A stretch of 15,319 nt of DNA from Alphaproteobacteria bacterium (GCA_028869395.1 JAGWSE010000252.1:1-15319); one strand, 5' to 3'. Shown: positions 1 to 5,140, counted from the first letter of the stretch. Notes: generated by a model not told the origin, from the sequence alone. Translations and numbers: made by a program.

Positions 1-1116
1 GTTGTCCGCCGCCAGGGCGTCGTTGTCGTGGGTGATCGGGACCATCGCCGCCACCGGACCGGCGACGATCCGCGGGGCTAGCGCGAAGGTCTGCAGCGTC
101 GCCGCCGCGCGCCGGCCATCGGCGGAGAGCGCCAGGCGCCCGTCGCCGGCGGTCACCAGCGCCGCGTCCGCCCACAGGGGCTTCAGCGTCCAGTCCTTGC
201 CGACCGCGAACAGCGTCTGCTTCTCGCCCACCAGGGCGGTAGCGAAGAGGCCCGCCTTGTTCCACTGCAGGGAGGAGAAGCTGCCCTTGAAGCCCGGCGT
301 CACGTCGCGCGCCGGCCCGCCCGCCATGGGCGCGCTCCACAGGTCGCCGCCCACCACGGGGAAGTCGCTCATCAGCCCGCCGATGAACGCCACCGTCCTG
401 CCGTCCGGCGACACCCGCGGGAAGTTCATCTGCACGCCCGGGTGGGCGATGGTCCGCGCCGCCCCGCTGGCCAGGTCCACCGCCTGCAGGTCGGCGACCC
501 AGAAGTTGTCGTCGCCGTCGCCCACCGCGTCGGTGGCCACGAAGCCGCGGCCGTCCGGCGTCCAGTCGTACTCGTAGACGAAGCGGTCGGCGGGCGAGAC
601 CATCCGCACCTGGCCGCCCTCGACCACCGCGATCCGCCGCTCGTCAGGGGCCGCGTCGATGTCGCCGACGCGAGCCGCGCCGGGGCTGGTCGCGCCGCTG
701 TCCTTGTGCGGGTGCGCGGTCGCCAGCAGGGCCAGCGTCCGGCCGTCCGGCGAGAACCGCGGCTTGGCCACCAGCCCGTCGAAGGCCACCGTCGAGACCA
801 CCTGGCCTGCGCGCGCCAGCACCAGCTCGCCCTTGCGCCCGGGCGCGGCGGCGGTGAACGCCAGCGTCGTCCCGTCCGGCGAGAAGGTCGGGTCGCCATA
901 GCGGCACGCGGCGCAGGGATCGAGCCGGGCCACCACCGCGCCGTCCGCCGCGCGGCGGACCACCACCGTCCCGTGCGGGTCCTTCGCCCGTCCGGCCGTG
1001 TCGTAGGAATCCACCGAGGCGATCAGGTCGCCCTTCGGCGAGATCGCCACCTGCCCGTACTGATGGACGCCCGCTATGGCCGCCGCCGCCGCCAGCGCCG
1101 CTGCAACCGCCGCCAT
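1..1116 (-). CDS. S9-family (prolyl oligopeptidase-like) peptidase, N-terminal beta-propeller part; runs off the left edge
   Basis: An open frame of 372 codons starts at the ATG at 1116 and has no stop before the window edge, so only the N-terminal part is present. The start is preceded by GGGGGAG at good spacing and by an in-frame TGA upstream with no other start between. Residues 1-18 are Ala-rich and hydrophobic, like a weak export signal without the usual basic n-region. The rest shows repeated PD40/WD40-like blades: ISPKGDLIAS, FSPDGTTLAF, FSPDGRTLAL, WTPDGRGFVA and VSPDGRTVAFIGGLMSDF. The last motif is typical of S9 serine peptidases, whose propeller gates an alpha/beta-hydrolase domain. 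That catalytic domain would lie beyond the left edge, so the Ser-Asp-His triad cannot be checked. A TolB-like propeller without a peptidase domain is the main alternative. The likely role is periplasmic or cytoplasmic peptide breakdown. Confidence 0.75.
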   Translation of the reverse strand, partial: MAAVAAALAAAAAIAGVHQYGQVAISPKGDLIASVDSYDTAGRAKDPHGTVVVRRAADGAVVARLDPCAACRYGDPTFSPDGTTLAFTAAAPGRKGELVLARAGQVVSTVAFDGLVAKPRFSPDGRTLALLATAHPHKDSGATSPGAARVGDIDAAPDERRIAVVEGGQVRMVSPADRFVYEYDWTPDGRGFVATDAVGDGDDNFWVADLQAVDLASGAARTIAHPGVQMNFPRVSPDGRTVAFIGGLMSDFPVVGGDLWSAPMAGGPARDVTPGFKGSFSSLQWNKAGLFATALVGEKQTLFAVGKDWTLKPLWADAALVTAGDGRLALSADGRRAAATLQTFALAPRIVAGPVAAMVPITHDNDALAADN

Positions 1117-1205
1117 GCCTGAACTCCCCCAAAACCACCGGACGCGACCCCCGGACGCGCCGACCGGGCTGAGCCTTACCGCTCAACCCGCCGTCGGCTC
1201 AAGCC

Positions 1206-1295
1206 TCAGCGCCTGCGCCCCATCAGCCCGAACAGCTTGGGGAGCGCCAGCGCCGCGAAGGCGCAGAGCAGGGAGATCAGGAACAGCAGGTTCAT
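1206..1295 (-). CDS. possible 29-residue single-span membrane peptide
   Basis: A 29-codon frame from the ATG at 1295 to a TGA at 1206-1208. It begins MNLLFLISLLCAFAALALP, a single hydrophobic segment, followed by a short turn and a C-terminal basic cluster (GRRR). This is the layout of a one-pass small membrane protein with its C-terminus in the cytoplasm. It lies 89 bp upstream of the S9 peptidase start on the same strand. I see no good Shine-Dalgarno sequence, and upstream the strand is GC-rich with no clear promoter, so support rests only on the coherent hydrophobic-then-basic pattern. I do not recognise a family. A chance frame is possible. Confidence 0.35.
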   Translation of the reverse strand: MNLLFLISLLCAFAALALPKLFGLMGRRR

Positions 1296-1543
1296 GAGCC
1301 GGCGAGGTCCAGGCCGCGGCCGATGCGCCGCGAGGCCAGAAGCGGCCAGGCGCCGCTTCGCGTTCCAGGCTTGGCCGCAGAAACCCGCCGCCTCGCCTCC
1401 GCCCCGACCTCCGCCTCGCCCTGCGTCGGCCGCCGCCGGCCGCCGCCGGTCTCGGCTCTTGCCATCGCCCGTTCAGTAGAACCGGATGATCTTTTGCGAA
1501 TGTCCTACGATGTCCAGAGGCGCGTGACGGAAACCCATCTGTC

Positions 1544-1558
1544 AATTGCTAAGCAATT
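1544..1558. promoter_or_regulatory. 15-bp palindrome, candidate operator
   Basis: AATTGCT-A-AGCAATT is a perfect 7-bp inverted repeat with a 1-bp centre. It is AT-rich within a GC-rich region and sits 115 bp upstream of the lipoprotein start, overlapping the minus-strand TTGACA at 1545-1540. This symmetry suits a dimeric helix-turn-helix regulator. Which regulator binds is unknown. Confidence 0.4.
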
Positions 1559-1594
1559 CACGTCTTTCCCGGGCCCGAAACCTATTCACAACTT

Positions 1595-1617
1595 CGCGAG
1601 TTGGGGATTAACTCGCG
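1595..1617. repeat. 8-bp inverted repeat in the lipoprotein leader region
   Basis: CGCGAGTT, then the 7-nt GGGGATT, then AACTCGCG form a perfect stem of 8 bp. A competing smaller hairpin is possible with AACT at 1590-1593 and AGTT at 1599-1602. It ends 55 nt upstream of the lipoprotein ATG, so it is either a DNA operator or a structure in the 5' leader. No U-tract follows, so a terminator is unlikely. Confidence 0.35.
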
Positions 1618-1672
1618 GCCTCGACGGACGCCCCGGTTCTGCCGCGGGCCGGAGACTGAAGGAGAGATGCGA

Positions 1673-1951
1673 ATGAAGACCAGAGCCGCGGGCTCCGCCC
1701 TGCTTGCCGCCGCCGCCCTCGCCGCGGGCCTGACCCTGGCCGGCTGCAACAAGCACAGCTCGACCGACAACGCGACGAACGCGACCGCCGAAACCTCGTC
1801 GACGACGACGACCACCACGACGGACATGAACGCCACGGGCGGCAACGCGACCGACACCAATTCCATGGCCGCCAACGGCATGAGCTCCAATTCGACGGAC
1901 GCCAACGCCATGGCCGGCAACTCCACCAGCGGCAACACCACGCCGCAGTAA
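1673..1951 (+). CDS. small Asn/Thr/Ser-rich lipoprotein, 92 residues
   Basis: The N-terminus MKTRAAGSALLAAAALAAGL is a basic n-region plus hydrophobic core, followed by a lipobox Leu22-Ala23-Gly24-Cys25, so export and lipidation at Cys25 are expected. The mature 68 residues are low-complexity, dominated by Asn, Thr, Ser, Ala and Met, with a run of seven Thr near residues 44-50 and several degenerate repeats of the type N-A-T/S-x-x-N. No enzymatic domain is visible; it is probably a disordered envelope spacer or stress-related lipoprotein. Two in-frame ATGs exist (1667 and 1673). AAGGAG at 1659-1664 is 8 nt from the second but only 2 nt from the first, so 1673 is chosen. A strong terminator follows, so the gene is probably monocistronic. 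The function is unknown. Confidence 0.8.
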   Translation: MKTRAAGSALLAAAALAAGLTLAGCNKHSSTDNATNATAETSSTTTTTTTDMNATGGNATDTNSMAANGMSSNSTDANAMAGNSTSGNTTPQ

Positions 1952-1977
1952 CCGCTCTACCCTGGAAGGACACTGCG

Positions 1978-2014
1978 GGCCGGCTCCTCCCCCGGGGGCC
2001 GGCCTCTTCTTTTG
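1978..2014 (+). terminator. rho-independent terminator after the lipoprotein gene
   Basis: GGCCGGC (1978-1984) and GCCGGCC (1998-2004) form a 7-bp GC stem with a C/G-rich loop. A T-rich stretch TCTTCTTTT follows directly, 27 nt after the lipoprotein stop. Confidence 0.75.
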
Positions 2015-2072
2015 CGCCGCCCGGCCGGGGCGTAGAGTGGTCGCGCCCGCCGCACCTTGTTCCCAGCGCCCC

Positions 2073-2420
2073 ATGTCCGCGATCGAGATCCGCCGCGTCT
2101 ACGATCCCGCCCCCTCGCCGGGCGACGGCCGCGCCGTGCTCGTCGATCGGCTGTGGCCGCGGGGCCTGTCGAAGGCGCGGCTGGCCGGCGTGCTGTGGAT
2201 GAAGGACGTGGCGCCCAGCGCGGCCTTGCGCAAATGGTTCGGCCACGACCCGGCGCGCTGGGACGATTTCCGCCGACGCTATTTCGCCGAGCTCGACGCC
2301 AATCCCGCCGTCGAGGCGCTGCGCGGGCTCGCCGCGGAAGGCCCCCTCGTCCTGCCCTACGGCGCGCACGACGAGGTCCACAACCAGGCCGCCGCCCTGC
2401 GGGAATACCTCCTGCGCTGA
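2073..2420 (+). CDS. DUF488 / YeaO-family protein
   Basis: A 115-residue protein with the DUF488 (YeaO-like) pattern: an early RRVYDPAP strand, then VLVDRLWPRGLSK, then LWMKDVAPSAALRKWF with HDPARWDDFRRRYFAEL, and near the end LPYGAHDEVHNQAAALREYL. The length matches the family (about 115-125 residues). The biochemical role is not established; the conserved Arg, Asp, His and Trp positions suggest a nucleic-acid- or nucleotide-related enzyme, but that is speculation. The ATG at 2073 is chosen because the domain begins right after it. An in-frame GTG lies 36 nt upstream, and neither start has a strong Shine-Dalgarno sequence. The gene follows the lipoprotein terminator and precedes a decayed dioxygenase gene. 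Confidence 0.85.
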   Translation: MSAIEIRRVYDPAPSPGDGRAVLVDRLWPRGLSKARLAGVLWMKDVAPSAALRKWFGHDPARWDDFRRRYFAELDANPAVEALRGLAAEGPLVLPYGAHDEVHNQAAALREYLLR

Positions 2421-2467
2421 GCGTCCGACCCCGCCACGGCGCGGGCCGAGGGCCCTTGCCGGCGCGC

Positions 2468-2491
2468 CGCCTCCGGCCGCATACGGAGGCG
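2468..2491. repeat. short hairpin between DUF488 gene and dioxygenase remnant
   Basis: CGCCTCCG (2468-2475) and CGGAGGCG (2484-2491) form a perfect 8-bp stem with an 8-nt loop, 47 nt after the DUF488 stop. There is no U-tract, so it is at best a weak terminator or an mRNA 3'-end stabiliser. Confidence 0.35.
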
Positions 2492-2504
2492 CGGCGGGGC
2501 GATC

Positions 2505-3011
2505 GTGGGGACTTTCCACGTGCTGATCATCGAGGGCGTGCTGAACCCCGAGGCGCTGGAGCGGGTCCGCGCCGGCCTGGCCGAGGCCGCGTTCCAGGAC
2601 GGCCGCGCCACCGCCACCGGCTAGGCCCGCGCCGTCAAGCGGAACGTCGAGGTGGGCGAGGCCGACGCCGGGCGGCGGCGCTGCGCCGACCTCTCCTTCA
2701 CCCTGTTCCTCGACGATCCGGCGTCCTACGAGGGCGGCGAGCTGGTCCTTGCCACCCAGCGCCGGCCGCAGGGGGTCAAGCTCGCCGCCGGCTCGGTGGT
2801 GATCTACCCGACCTCGGTGCTGCACGCCCTGGCTCCGGTCCGCTCGGGCGTCCGCCGCGCCGCCGTCGGCTGGCTCGAGAGCCGCTTCCGCGACCACGAT
2901 CAGCGCATGCTGCTGCACGATTTCGAGCAGGCGGTGGCGGGTCAGCCGCACGACGCCAACCGCCGCCGCCTCACCCTGGTGTTCGCCAATCTGATGAAGT
3001 TGTGGAGCTGA
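2505..3011 (+). pseudogene. decayed Fe(II)/2-oxoglutarate dioxygenase (PKHD-type, PiuC/YbiX-like)
   Basis: Read from the GTG at 2505, the first 39 codons give an N-terminus typical of PKHD-type hydroxylases (FHVLIIEGVLNPEALERVRA, then AAFQDGRATATG). An in-frame TAG (2622-2624) follows. The same frame continues after the stop with ARAVKRNVEV, then jumps to CADLSFTLFLDDPASYEGGE, VKLAAGSVVIYPTSVLHALAPV and a C-terminal helix ending at the TGA at 3009-3011. Intact members are about 225 residues. Here roughly 60 residues between the VKRN segment and the DLSxTLFL strand are missing, including the strand with the first two iron ligands (the HxD motif). The distal His of IYPTSVLHALAPV remains. With a nonsense codon and loss of the HxD ligands, an active enzyme is not expected. 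A shorter protein from a GTG at 2652 could be made but would lack the metal site. Confidence 0.85.
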
Positions 3012-3049
3012 GGCGGCGCCGGGCCTTGAGGCCCTGACCCGGCGCCGCC
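3012..3049. terminator. strong 12-bp hairpin after the dioxygenase remnant
   Basis: GGCGGCGCCGGG (3012-3023) and CCCGGCGCCGCC (3038-3049) make a perfect 12-bp stem starting right at the TGA. The 14-nt loop can form an alternative inner GGGCC/GGCCC pairing. No U-run follows, so termination would need Rho or be inefficient. It may instead serve as an mRNA-end structure. Confidence 0.5.
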
Positions 3050-3149
3050 CCGGTGGCTGTCGCAACTCCCGGAGGCTCGGCTTCCACGGCCGCATCATGC
3101 CGCAACCGTCCTGGGCGGCGTTGATCGCGGTCAACCCATCGGAGAGGGA

Positions 3150-3320
3150 CTAACTGCGGTCGCGCCGGTGGTGGTTCACACGCGGCCAGAGTTCGGCCAG
3201 CGCCTCCCAGTGGCTGGCGACCTCGTCGAGCAGGTCGCGCTCGCGCTCGTCCTGCGCCCGCTTGGCCAGTTCGCGCGCGTTATGCGCGTGGCGCCTGAAT
3301 TGGGACACGTCGTCATCCAT
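3150..3320 (-). CDS. 56-residue charged helical protein, function unknown
   Basis: An ATG at 3320 opens 56 codons ending in TAG at 3150-3152. The product begins MDDDVSQFRRHAHNARELAK and continues with heptad-like spacing of Arg/Glu/Leu (AQDERERDLLDEVASHWEAL, then AELWPRV), predicting one or two amphipathic helices and a basic His/Arg-rich tail. Short helical proteins of this composition are common hypothetical proteins in alphaproteobacteria. No catalytic or metal motif is present. A GGGCAGG stretch just before the ATG may act as a weak ribosome site. It is divergent from the LexA-controlled CxxC gene; the shared intergenic region is 116 bp and holds a palindrome and the SOS box. Whether this gene also responds to DNA damage cannot be decided from sequence. 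Confidence 0.65.
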   Translation of the reverse strand: MDDDVSQFRRHAHNARELAKRAQDERERDLLDEVASHWEALAELWPRVNHHRRDRS

Positions 3321-3375
3321 GGCCCTGCCCTAATCAACTCTCAGGCCAGGGGTTCCCTTACGGCATGGCCGGCCG

Positions 3376-3387
3376 GATTTGCAAATC
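3376..3387. promoter_or_regulatory. 12-bp perfect palindrome in divergent promoter region
   Basis: GATTTGCAAATC is a perfect palindrome just upstream of the -35 box of the CxxC gene and 56 bp upstream of the minus-strand 56-residue gene. TTGCAA within it also reads as a poor -35 for the minus strand. It is a candidate operator for an unknown regulator. Confidence 0.35.
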
Positions 3388-3395
3388 GTCCCGCC

Positions 3396-3424
3396 TTGTG
3401 ACGCGAACAGAAAGGGAACATAAA
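3396..3424 (+). promoter_or_regulatory. SOS promoter: LexA box (GAAC-N7-GAAC) inside the -35/-10 spacer
   Basis: TTGTGA (3396-3401) and CATAAA (3419-3424) are separated by 17 bp, a good sigma-70-type layout. The spacer contains GAAC (3405-3408), AGAAAGG (3409-3415) and GAAC (3416-3419). This matches the established alphaproteobacterial LexA site GTTC-N7-GTTC read on the opposite strand. LexA bound here would block RNA polymerase. The predicted transcript start is only about 6 nt before the ATG at 3437, so the mRNA would be nearly leaderless, in line with the lack of a Shine-Dalgarno sequence. Confidence 0.75.
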
Positions 3425-3436
3425 CCCTCTCCCGCC

Positions 3437-3754
3437 ATGCGCTCCGCCGACTTCCGCCCCGTCCCGTCCGACACCCCGCTCACCCTGGCCGACCACCGAC
3501 GCTTCCCGCTGTGCCGGCTGGTGCTCACCTGCGCCATGTGCGGCTGGGCCCGGGGCTACGATCCGGAGCGCATCGTCGATCGCCTGCGCCAGCTCCGCGC
3601 CGGCGGCTACCCCACCGCCGTGGGCGAGGTGGCCCGCCGCGTCGCCTGGCCGTGCCCCATTTGCCGGCGCGTTAGGTGGCGCAGCGACTTCGCCTGGCCC
3701 GCCGGCGTCGCCGCCCGCGACATCCGCCGGCTGGCGGCGATGCACCGGAATTGA
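3437..3754 (+). CDS. LexA-box-preceded double-CxxC (zinc-ribbon-like) protein, 105 residues
   Basis: The protein carries Cys32-Ala-Met-Cys35 (in LVLTCAMCGWARGYDPERI) and Cys73-Pro-Ile-Cys76 (in VAWPCPICRRVRW). Two CxxC knuckles 37 residues apart suit a zinc ribbon that binds nucleic acid or protein. Between them lies a helix (ERIVDRLRQLRAGG), and the C-terminus is a basic helix. An extra Cys26 is not part of a knuckle. I do not recognise a named family; similar short CxxC proteins occur as hypotheticals in Caulobacterales and relatives. The ATG at 3437 is chosen over an in-frame ATG at 3365 because the promoter and LexA box lie between the two. The gene is expected to be induced by DNA damage. 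A role in repair, checkpoint or toxin-like growth arrest is speculation. It is a single-gene unit: a minus-strand gene converges on it. Confidence 0.8.
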   Translation: MRSADFRPVPSDTPLTLADHRRFPLCRLVLTCAMCGWARGYDPERIVDRLRQLRAGGYPTAVGEVARRVAWPCPICRRVRWRSDFAWPAGVAARDIRRLAAMHRN

Positions 3755-3783
3755 TCTTCCAAGCCGATGTGGCGCTCGCATCG

Positions 3784-3798
3784 GTTCATGCAATGTTC
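3784..3798. promoter_or_regulatory. second perfect LexA-type box (GTTC-N7-GTTC)
   Basis: GTTC (3784-3787), ATGCAAT, GTTC (3795-3798) matches the alphaproteobacterial SOS consensus exactly. It lies 30 nt downstream of the CxxC gene and 379 bp from the first box, in inverted orientation relative to it. No start codon or good -35/-10 pair follows on either strand, so the target is unclear: a small RNA, an antisense transcript, cooperative LexA binding, or chance. Confidence 0.5.
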
Positions 3799-3802
3799 TA
3801 GT

Positions 3803-3845
3803 CTGCTCCTCTTCCACGGCGCTGGCGCGCCTGGGAGAGGAGCAG
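3803..3845. terminator. 10-bp hairpin between convergent genes, possible bidirectional terminator
   Basis: CTGCTCCTCT (3803-3812) and AGAGGAGCAG (3836-3845) form a perfect 10-bp stem with a 23-nt loop that can itself pair (GGCGC region). It lies between the ends of the CxxC gene (plus) and the Tyr/Pro-rich lipoprotein (minus). It lacks a U-tract on both sides. Its closeness to the second LexA box means it could also be the body of a small SOS-controlled RNA. Confidence 0.45.
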
Positions 3846-3854
3846 GGATTCCGC

Positions 3855-4121
3855 TCAGTTCCCCTCCGCCCTGGCCGCGGCCGGAACGGCATAGGCCGTC
3901 GCCGGATAGGGTCCCGCGTACCAGGGCTCGCGCCAGCCGCCGTAGTTCGGCCCCTGGAAGAAGCCCGCCTGCGCGGGCGGGCTCGCGCACGCCGGCCTCG
4001 GCTGGAACGGCCCCCAGGCATAGCCGGTCGGCCCGTGCAGCGGATCGTAGCAGTAGACATAGCCGTAGTCGGCGCAGGCCGACAGGCCCAGGGCGGCGGC
4101 GATCAGGATCAGGGCTCTCAC
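3855..4121 (-). CDS. small Tyr/Pro/Gly-rich lipoprotein, 88 residues
   Basis: The start chosen is the GTG at 4121. It gives MRALILIAAALGLSAC, a compact lipoprotein signal with the lipobox Leu13-Ser14-Ala15-Cys16. Starts further upstream in the same open frame would bury this signal behind a charged, non-export-like N-terminus, so they are rejected. The mature part is rich in Tyr, Pro, Gly and Trp (ADYGYVYCYDPLHGP, then GWREPWYAGPYPATAYAVP). Two further Cys (24 and 45) could form a disulfide in the periplasm. Such Tyr/Pro-rich small lipoproteins are frequent hypotheticals in Caulobacterales; no function is known. The ribosome site is weak (GGGAG about 11 nt upstream). The gene converges on the CxxC gene and diverges from the DUF421 gene with a 97-bp gap. 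Confidence 0.75.
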   Translation of the reverse strand: MRALILIAAALGLSACADYGYVYCYDPLHGPTGYAWGPFQPRPACASPPAQAGFFQGPNYGGWREPWYAGPYPATAYAVPAAARAEGN

Positions 4122-4218
4122 GGGCGTGGGCTCCCGCTGGCGTGGCTTCGCCTTTTCATACCCCCTGAACCCGCCCCCAGCTTGGCCGTTCCCCTCTTGC
4201 GCGAGGGAGGCGCGGCCC

Positions 4219-4740
4219 ATGGACATCGGAACCCGGATCTTCGGCGCCACCGGCCATTTCACCGATGCCCAGGAATGCGCCCGGGCGGTCGCCGTCTTCC
4301 TCTACGGCTACGTCGCGGTCCGTCTGGTCGGCCGCCGCATCTTCGGCCGCTGGGCCGCGCTCGACATCATCGTCTCGATCGTCATCGGCTCGAACCTGTC
4401 GCGCGCGCTCACCGGCCAGGCGCCGCTGGCCGGGACCATGCTGGCCACCAGCGTGGTGCTCGCGCTGCATTGGCTTCTGGCCCAGCTCGCCGCGCGCCGC
4501 ACCGAGCTTTCCCACCTGATCGAGGGCCGCACCTGTGAGCTGGTCCGCGACGGCCAGGCGTTGCGCGGTCCCATGCTGCGCTGGAGCATCAGCGAAGCCG
4601 ACCTCTACGAGGCGCTGCGCCAGCGCGGCCTGAAGGCGGTGGAGGAGGCCGAACTCGCCACGCTCGAGCCCAGCGGCTCGATCGCGGTCTTCCCCAGGCC
4701 GGGCGGCCAGGCGCGGGCCGAGGCTCAGAACCCGTCGTAA
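4219..4740 (+). CDS. DUF421 (YetF/YcaP-like) membrane protein, 173 residues
   Basis: Three hydrophobic segments are visible: around residues 18-37 (AVFLYGYVAVRLVGRR), 43-62 (WAALDIIVSIVIGSNLSRAL) and 67-90 (LAGTMLATSVVLALHWLLAQ). A cytoplasmic domain follows with the hallmark order IEGRTCELVRDGQALRG, then MLRWSISEADLYEALRQRGL, then VEEAELATLEPSGSIAVF. This is the DUF421 architecture of YetF/YcaP-type proteins, which have N-terminal membrane helices and a small alpha/beta domain. In Bacillus, relatives affect spore germination or membrane lipid state; the role in Gram-negatives is unclear. The ATG at 4219 has GGGAGG at 4204-4209. A small hairpin CCCTC/GAGGG (4192-4207) overlaps that ribosome site and may temper translation. 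The last residues (QNPS) overlap a decayed gene on the other strand. Confidence 0.85.
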   Translation: MDIGTRIFGATGHFTDAQECARAVAVFLYGYVAVRLVGRRIFGRWAALDIIVSIVIGSNLSRALTGQAPLAGTMLATSVVLALHWLLAQLAARRTELSHLIEGRTCELVRDGQALRGPMLRWSISEADLYEALRQRGLKAVEEAELATLEPSGSIAVFPRPGGQARAEAQNPS

Positions 4741-5081
4741 TCGTCCCCCTCGTCCGCCCGACCCGGCGACAGATGGCGCTCAGCGGTTCGCCCTCGCACA
4801 ACCGGGCGAACATCTCGTCGGCGGTCGCCTGGCAGAAGGTCGACAGCCCGCTATTCTGCGGCGACGCCCCTCCGCCGCGCGGGCGCTCGCGAACTCGGGG
4901 CGAACTTCGGCATCTCCTTCACCCACCGCCACAGGGTGGGCCGGCGGGGCATGCCCTCTTCCGCGCAGATCACCATCTGTCTCTCGCCGAACGTCACCCG
5001 CAAACAGATCCTGCGCCCCAGGGCAGCCGAAAACCGCACCGGCCGGCGCCCGGGGCTGCGCCCGCCGTCGTGGTTGTCCAT
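4725..5081 (-). pseudogene. frameshifted terminase-small-subunit-like HTH protein
   Basis: From the ATG at 5081 the frame reads a basic N-terminus and then MVICAEEGMPRRPTLWRWVK with EMPKFAP. This is the pattern of helix-turn-helix units found in phage terminase small subunits and related DNA-binding proteins (C-x3-MP-x-x-T-W/YRW). The expected continuation PEFASARAA lies in the next frame. The expected second unit (STFCQATADEMFARLCEGEP then LSAIC) lies in the third frame. A plausible natural C-terminus, DEGDDYDGF then TGA at 4725-4727, is back in the first frame. As sequenced, translation stops early at the TAG at 4851-4853. At least two indels are therefore needed, plus loss of the second MP-x-x-STIYxW motif. 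This suggests a prophage-derived or domesticated regulator in decay. Sequencing error at two separate places is less likely but possible. Confidence 0.6.
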
Positions 5082-5098
5082 GGAACGTCCCTTGCGAT

Positions 5099-5133
5099 CC
5101 TCTCCCCCCGCGCGTCGCGAGGGAGGGGAGAGG
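5099..5133. repeat. purine/pyrimidine intergenic hairpin
   Basis: CCTCTCCCC (5099-5107) pairs with GGGGAGAGG (5125-5133) over 9 bp. It lies directly before the 80-bp repeat copy at 5141. This type of C/T-run to G/A-run hairpin is common between genes in Caulobacterales and relatives. Confidence 0.55.
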
Positions 5134-5140
5134 GCAGGAA

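Larger units (their letters stand above)
1296..1672. other. divergent intergenic region (377 bp) with inverted repeats
   Basis: No credible gene is seen on either strand between the small membrane peptide (minus) and the lipoprotein (plus). The left half is very GC-rich and contains a 10-bp tandem duplication (CGCCGCCGGC/CGCCGCCGGT, 1431-1450). The right half is less GC-rich and holds two inverted repeats (1544-1558 and 1595-1617). It probably contains the promoters of both flanking genes. A TTGACA hexamer reads on the minus strand at 1545-1540, but no convincing -10 box follows it. Confidence 0.6.

Noticed and set aside
2507..2517. GGGGACTTTCC, identical to a eukaryotic NF-kB site
   Set aside because: It is a coincidence in bacterial coding sequence of the dioxygenase remnant.
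1608..3134. A 508-codon minus-strand open frame across the lipoprotein, DUF488 and dioxygenase remnant
   Set aside because: It is antisense to recognisable genes on the plus strand and its composition is random-looking.
3121..3134. TTGATCGCGGTCAA, one mismatch from the FixK/FNR box TTGATC-N2-GATCAA
   Set aside because: It lies beyond the 3' end of the minus-strand 56-residue gene and about 300 bp before any plus-strand start, so a regulatory role is unlikely.
3607..3789. Minus-strand frame starting at 3789 within the second LexA box and running antisense to the CxxC gene
   Set aside because: It has no ribosome site at proper spacing, and its translation mirrors the CxxC gene without domain features. 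An antisense RNA remains possible, but not a protein call.
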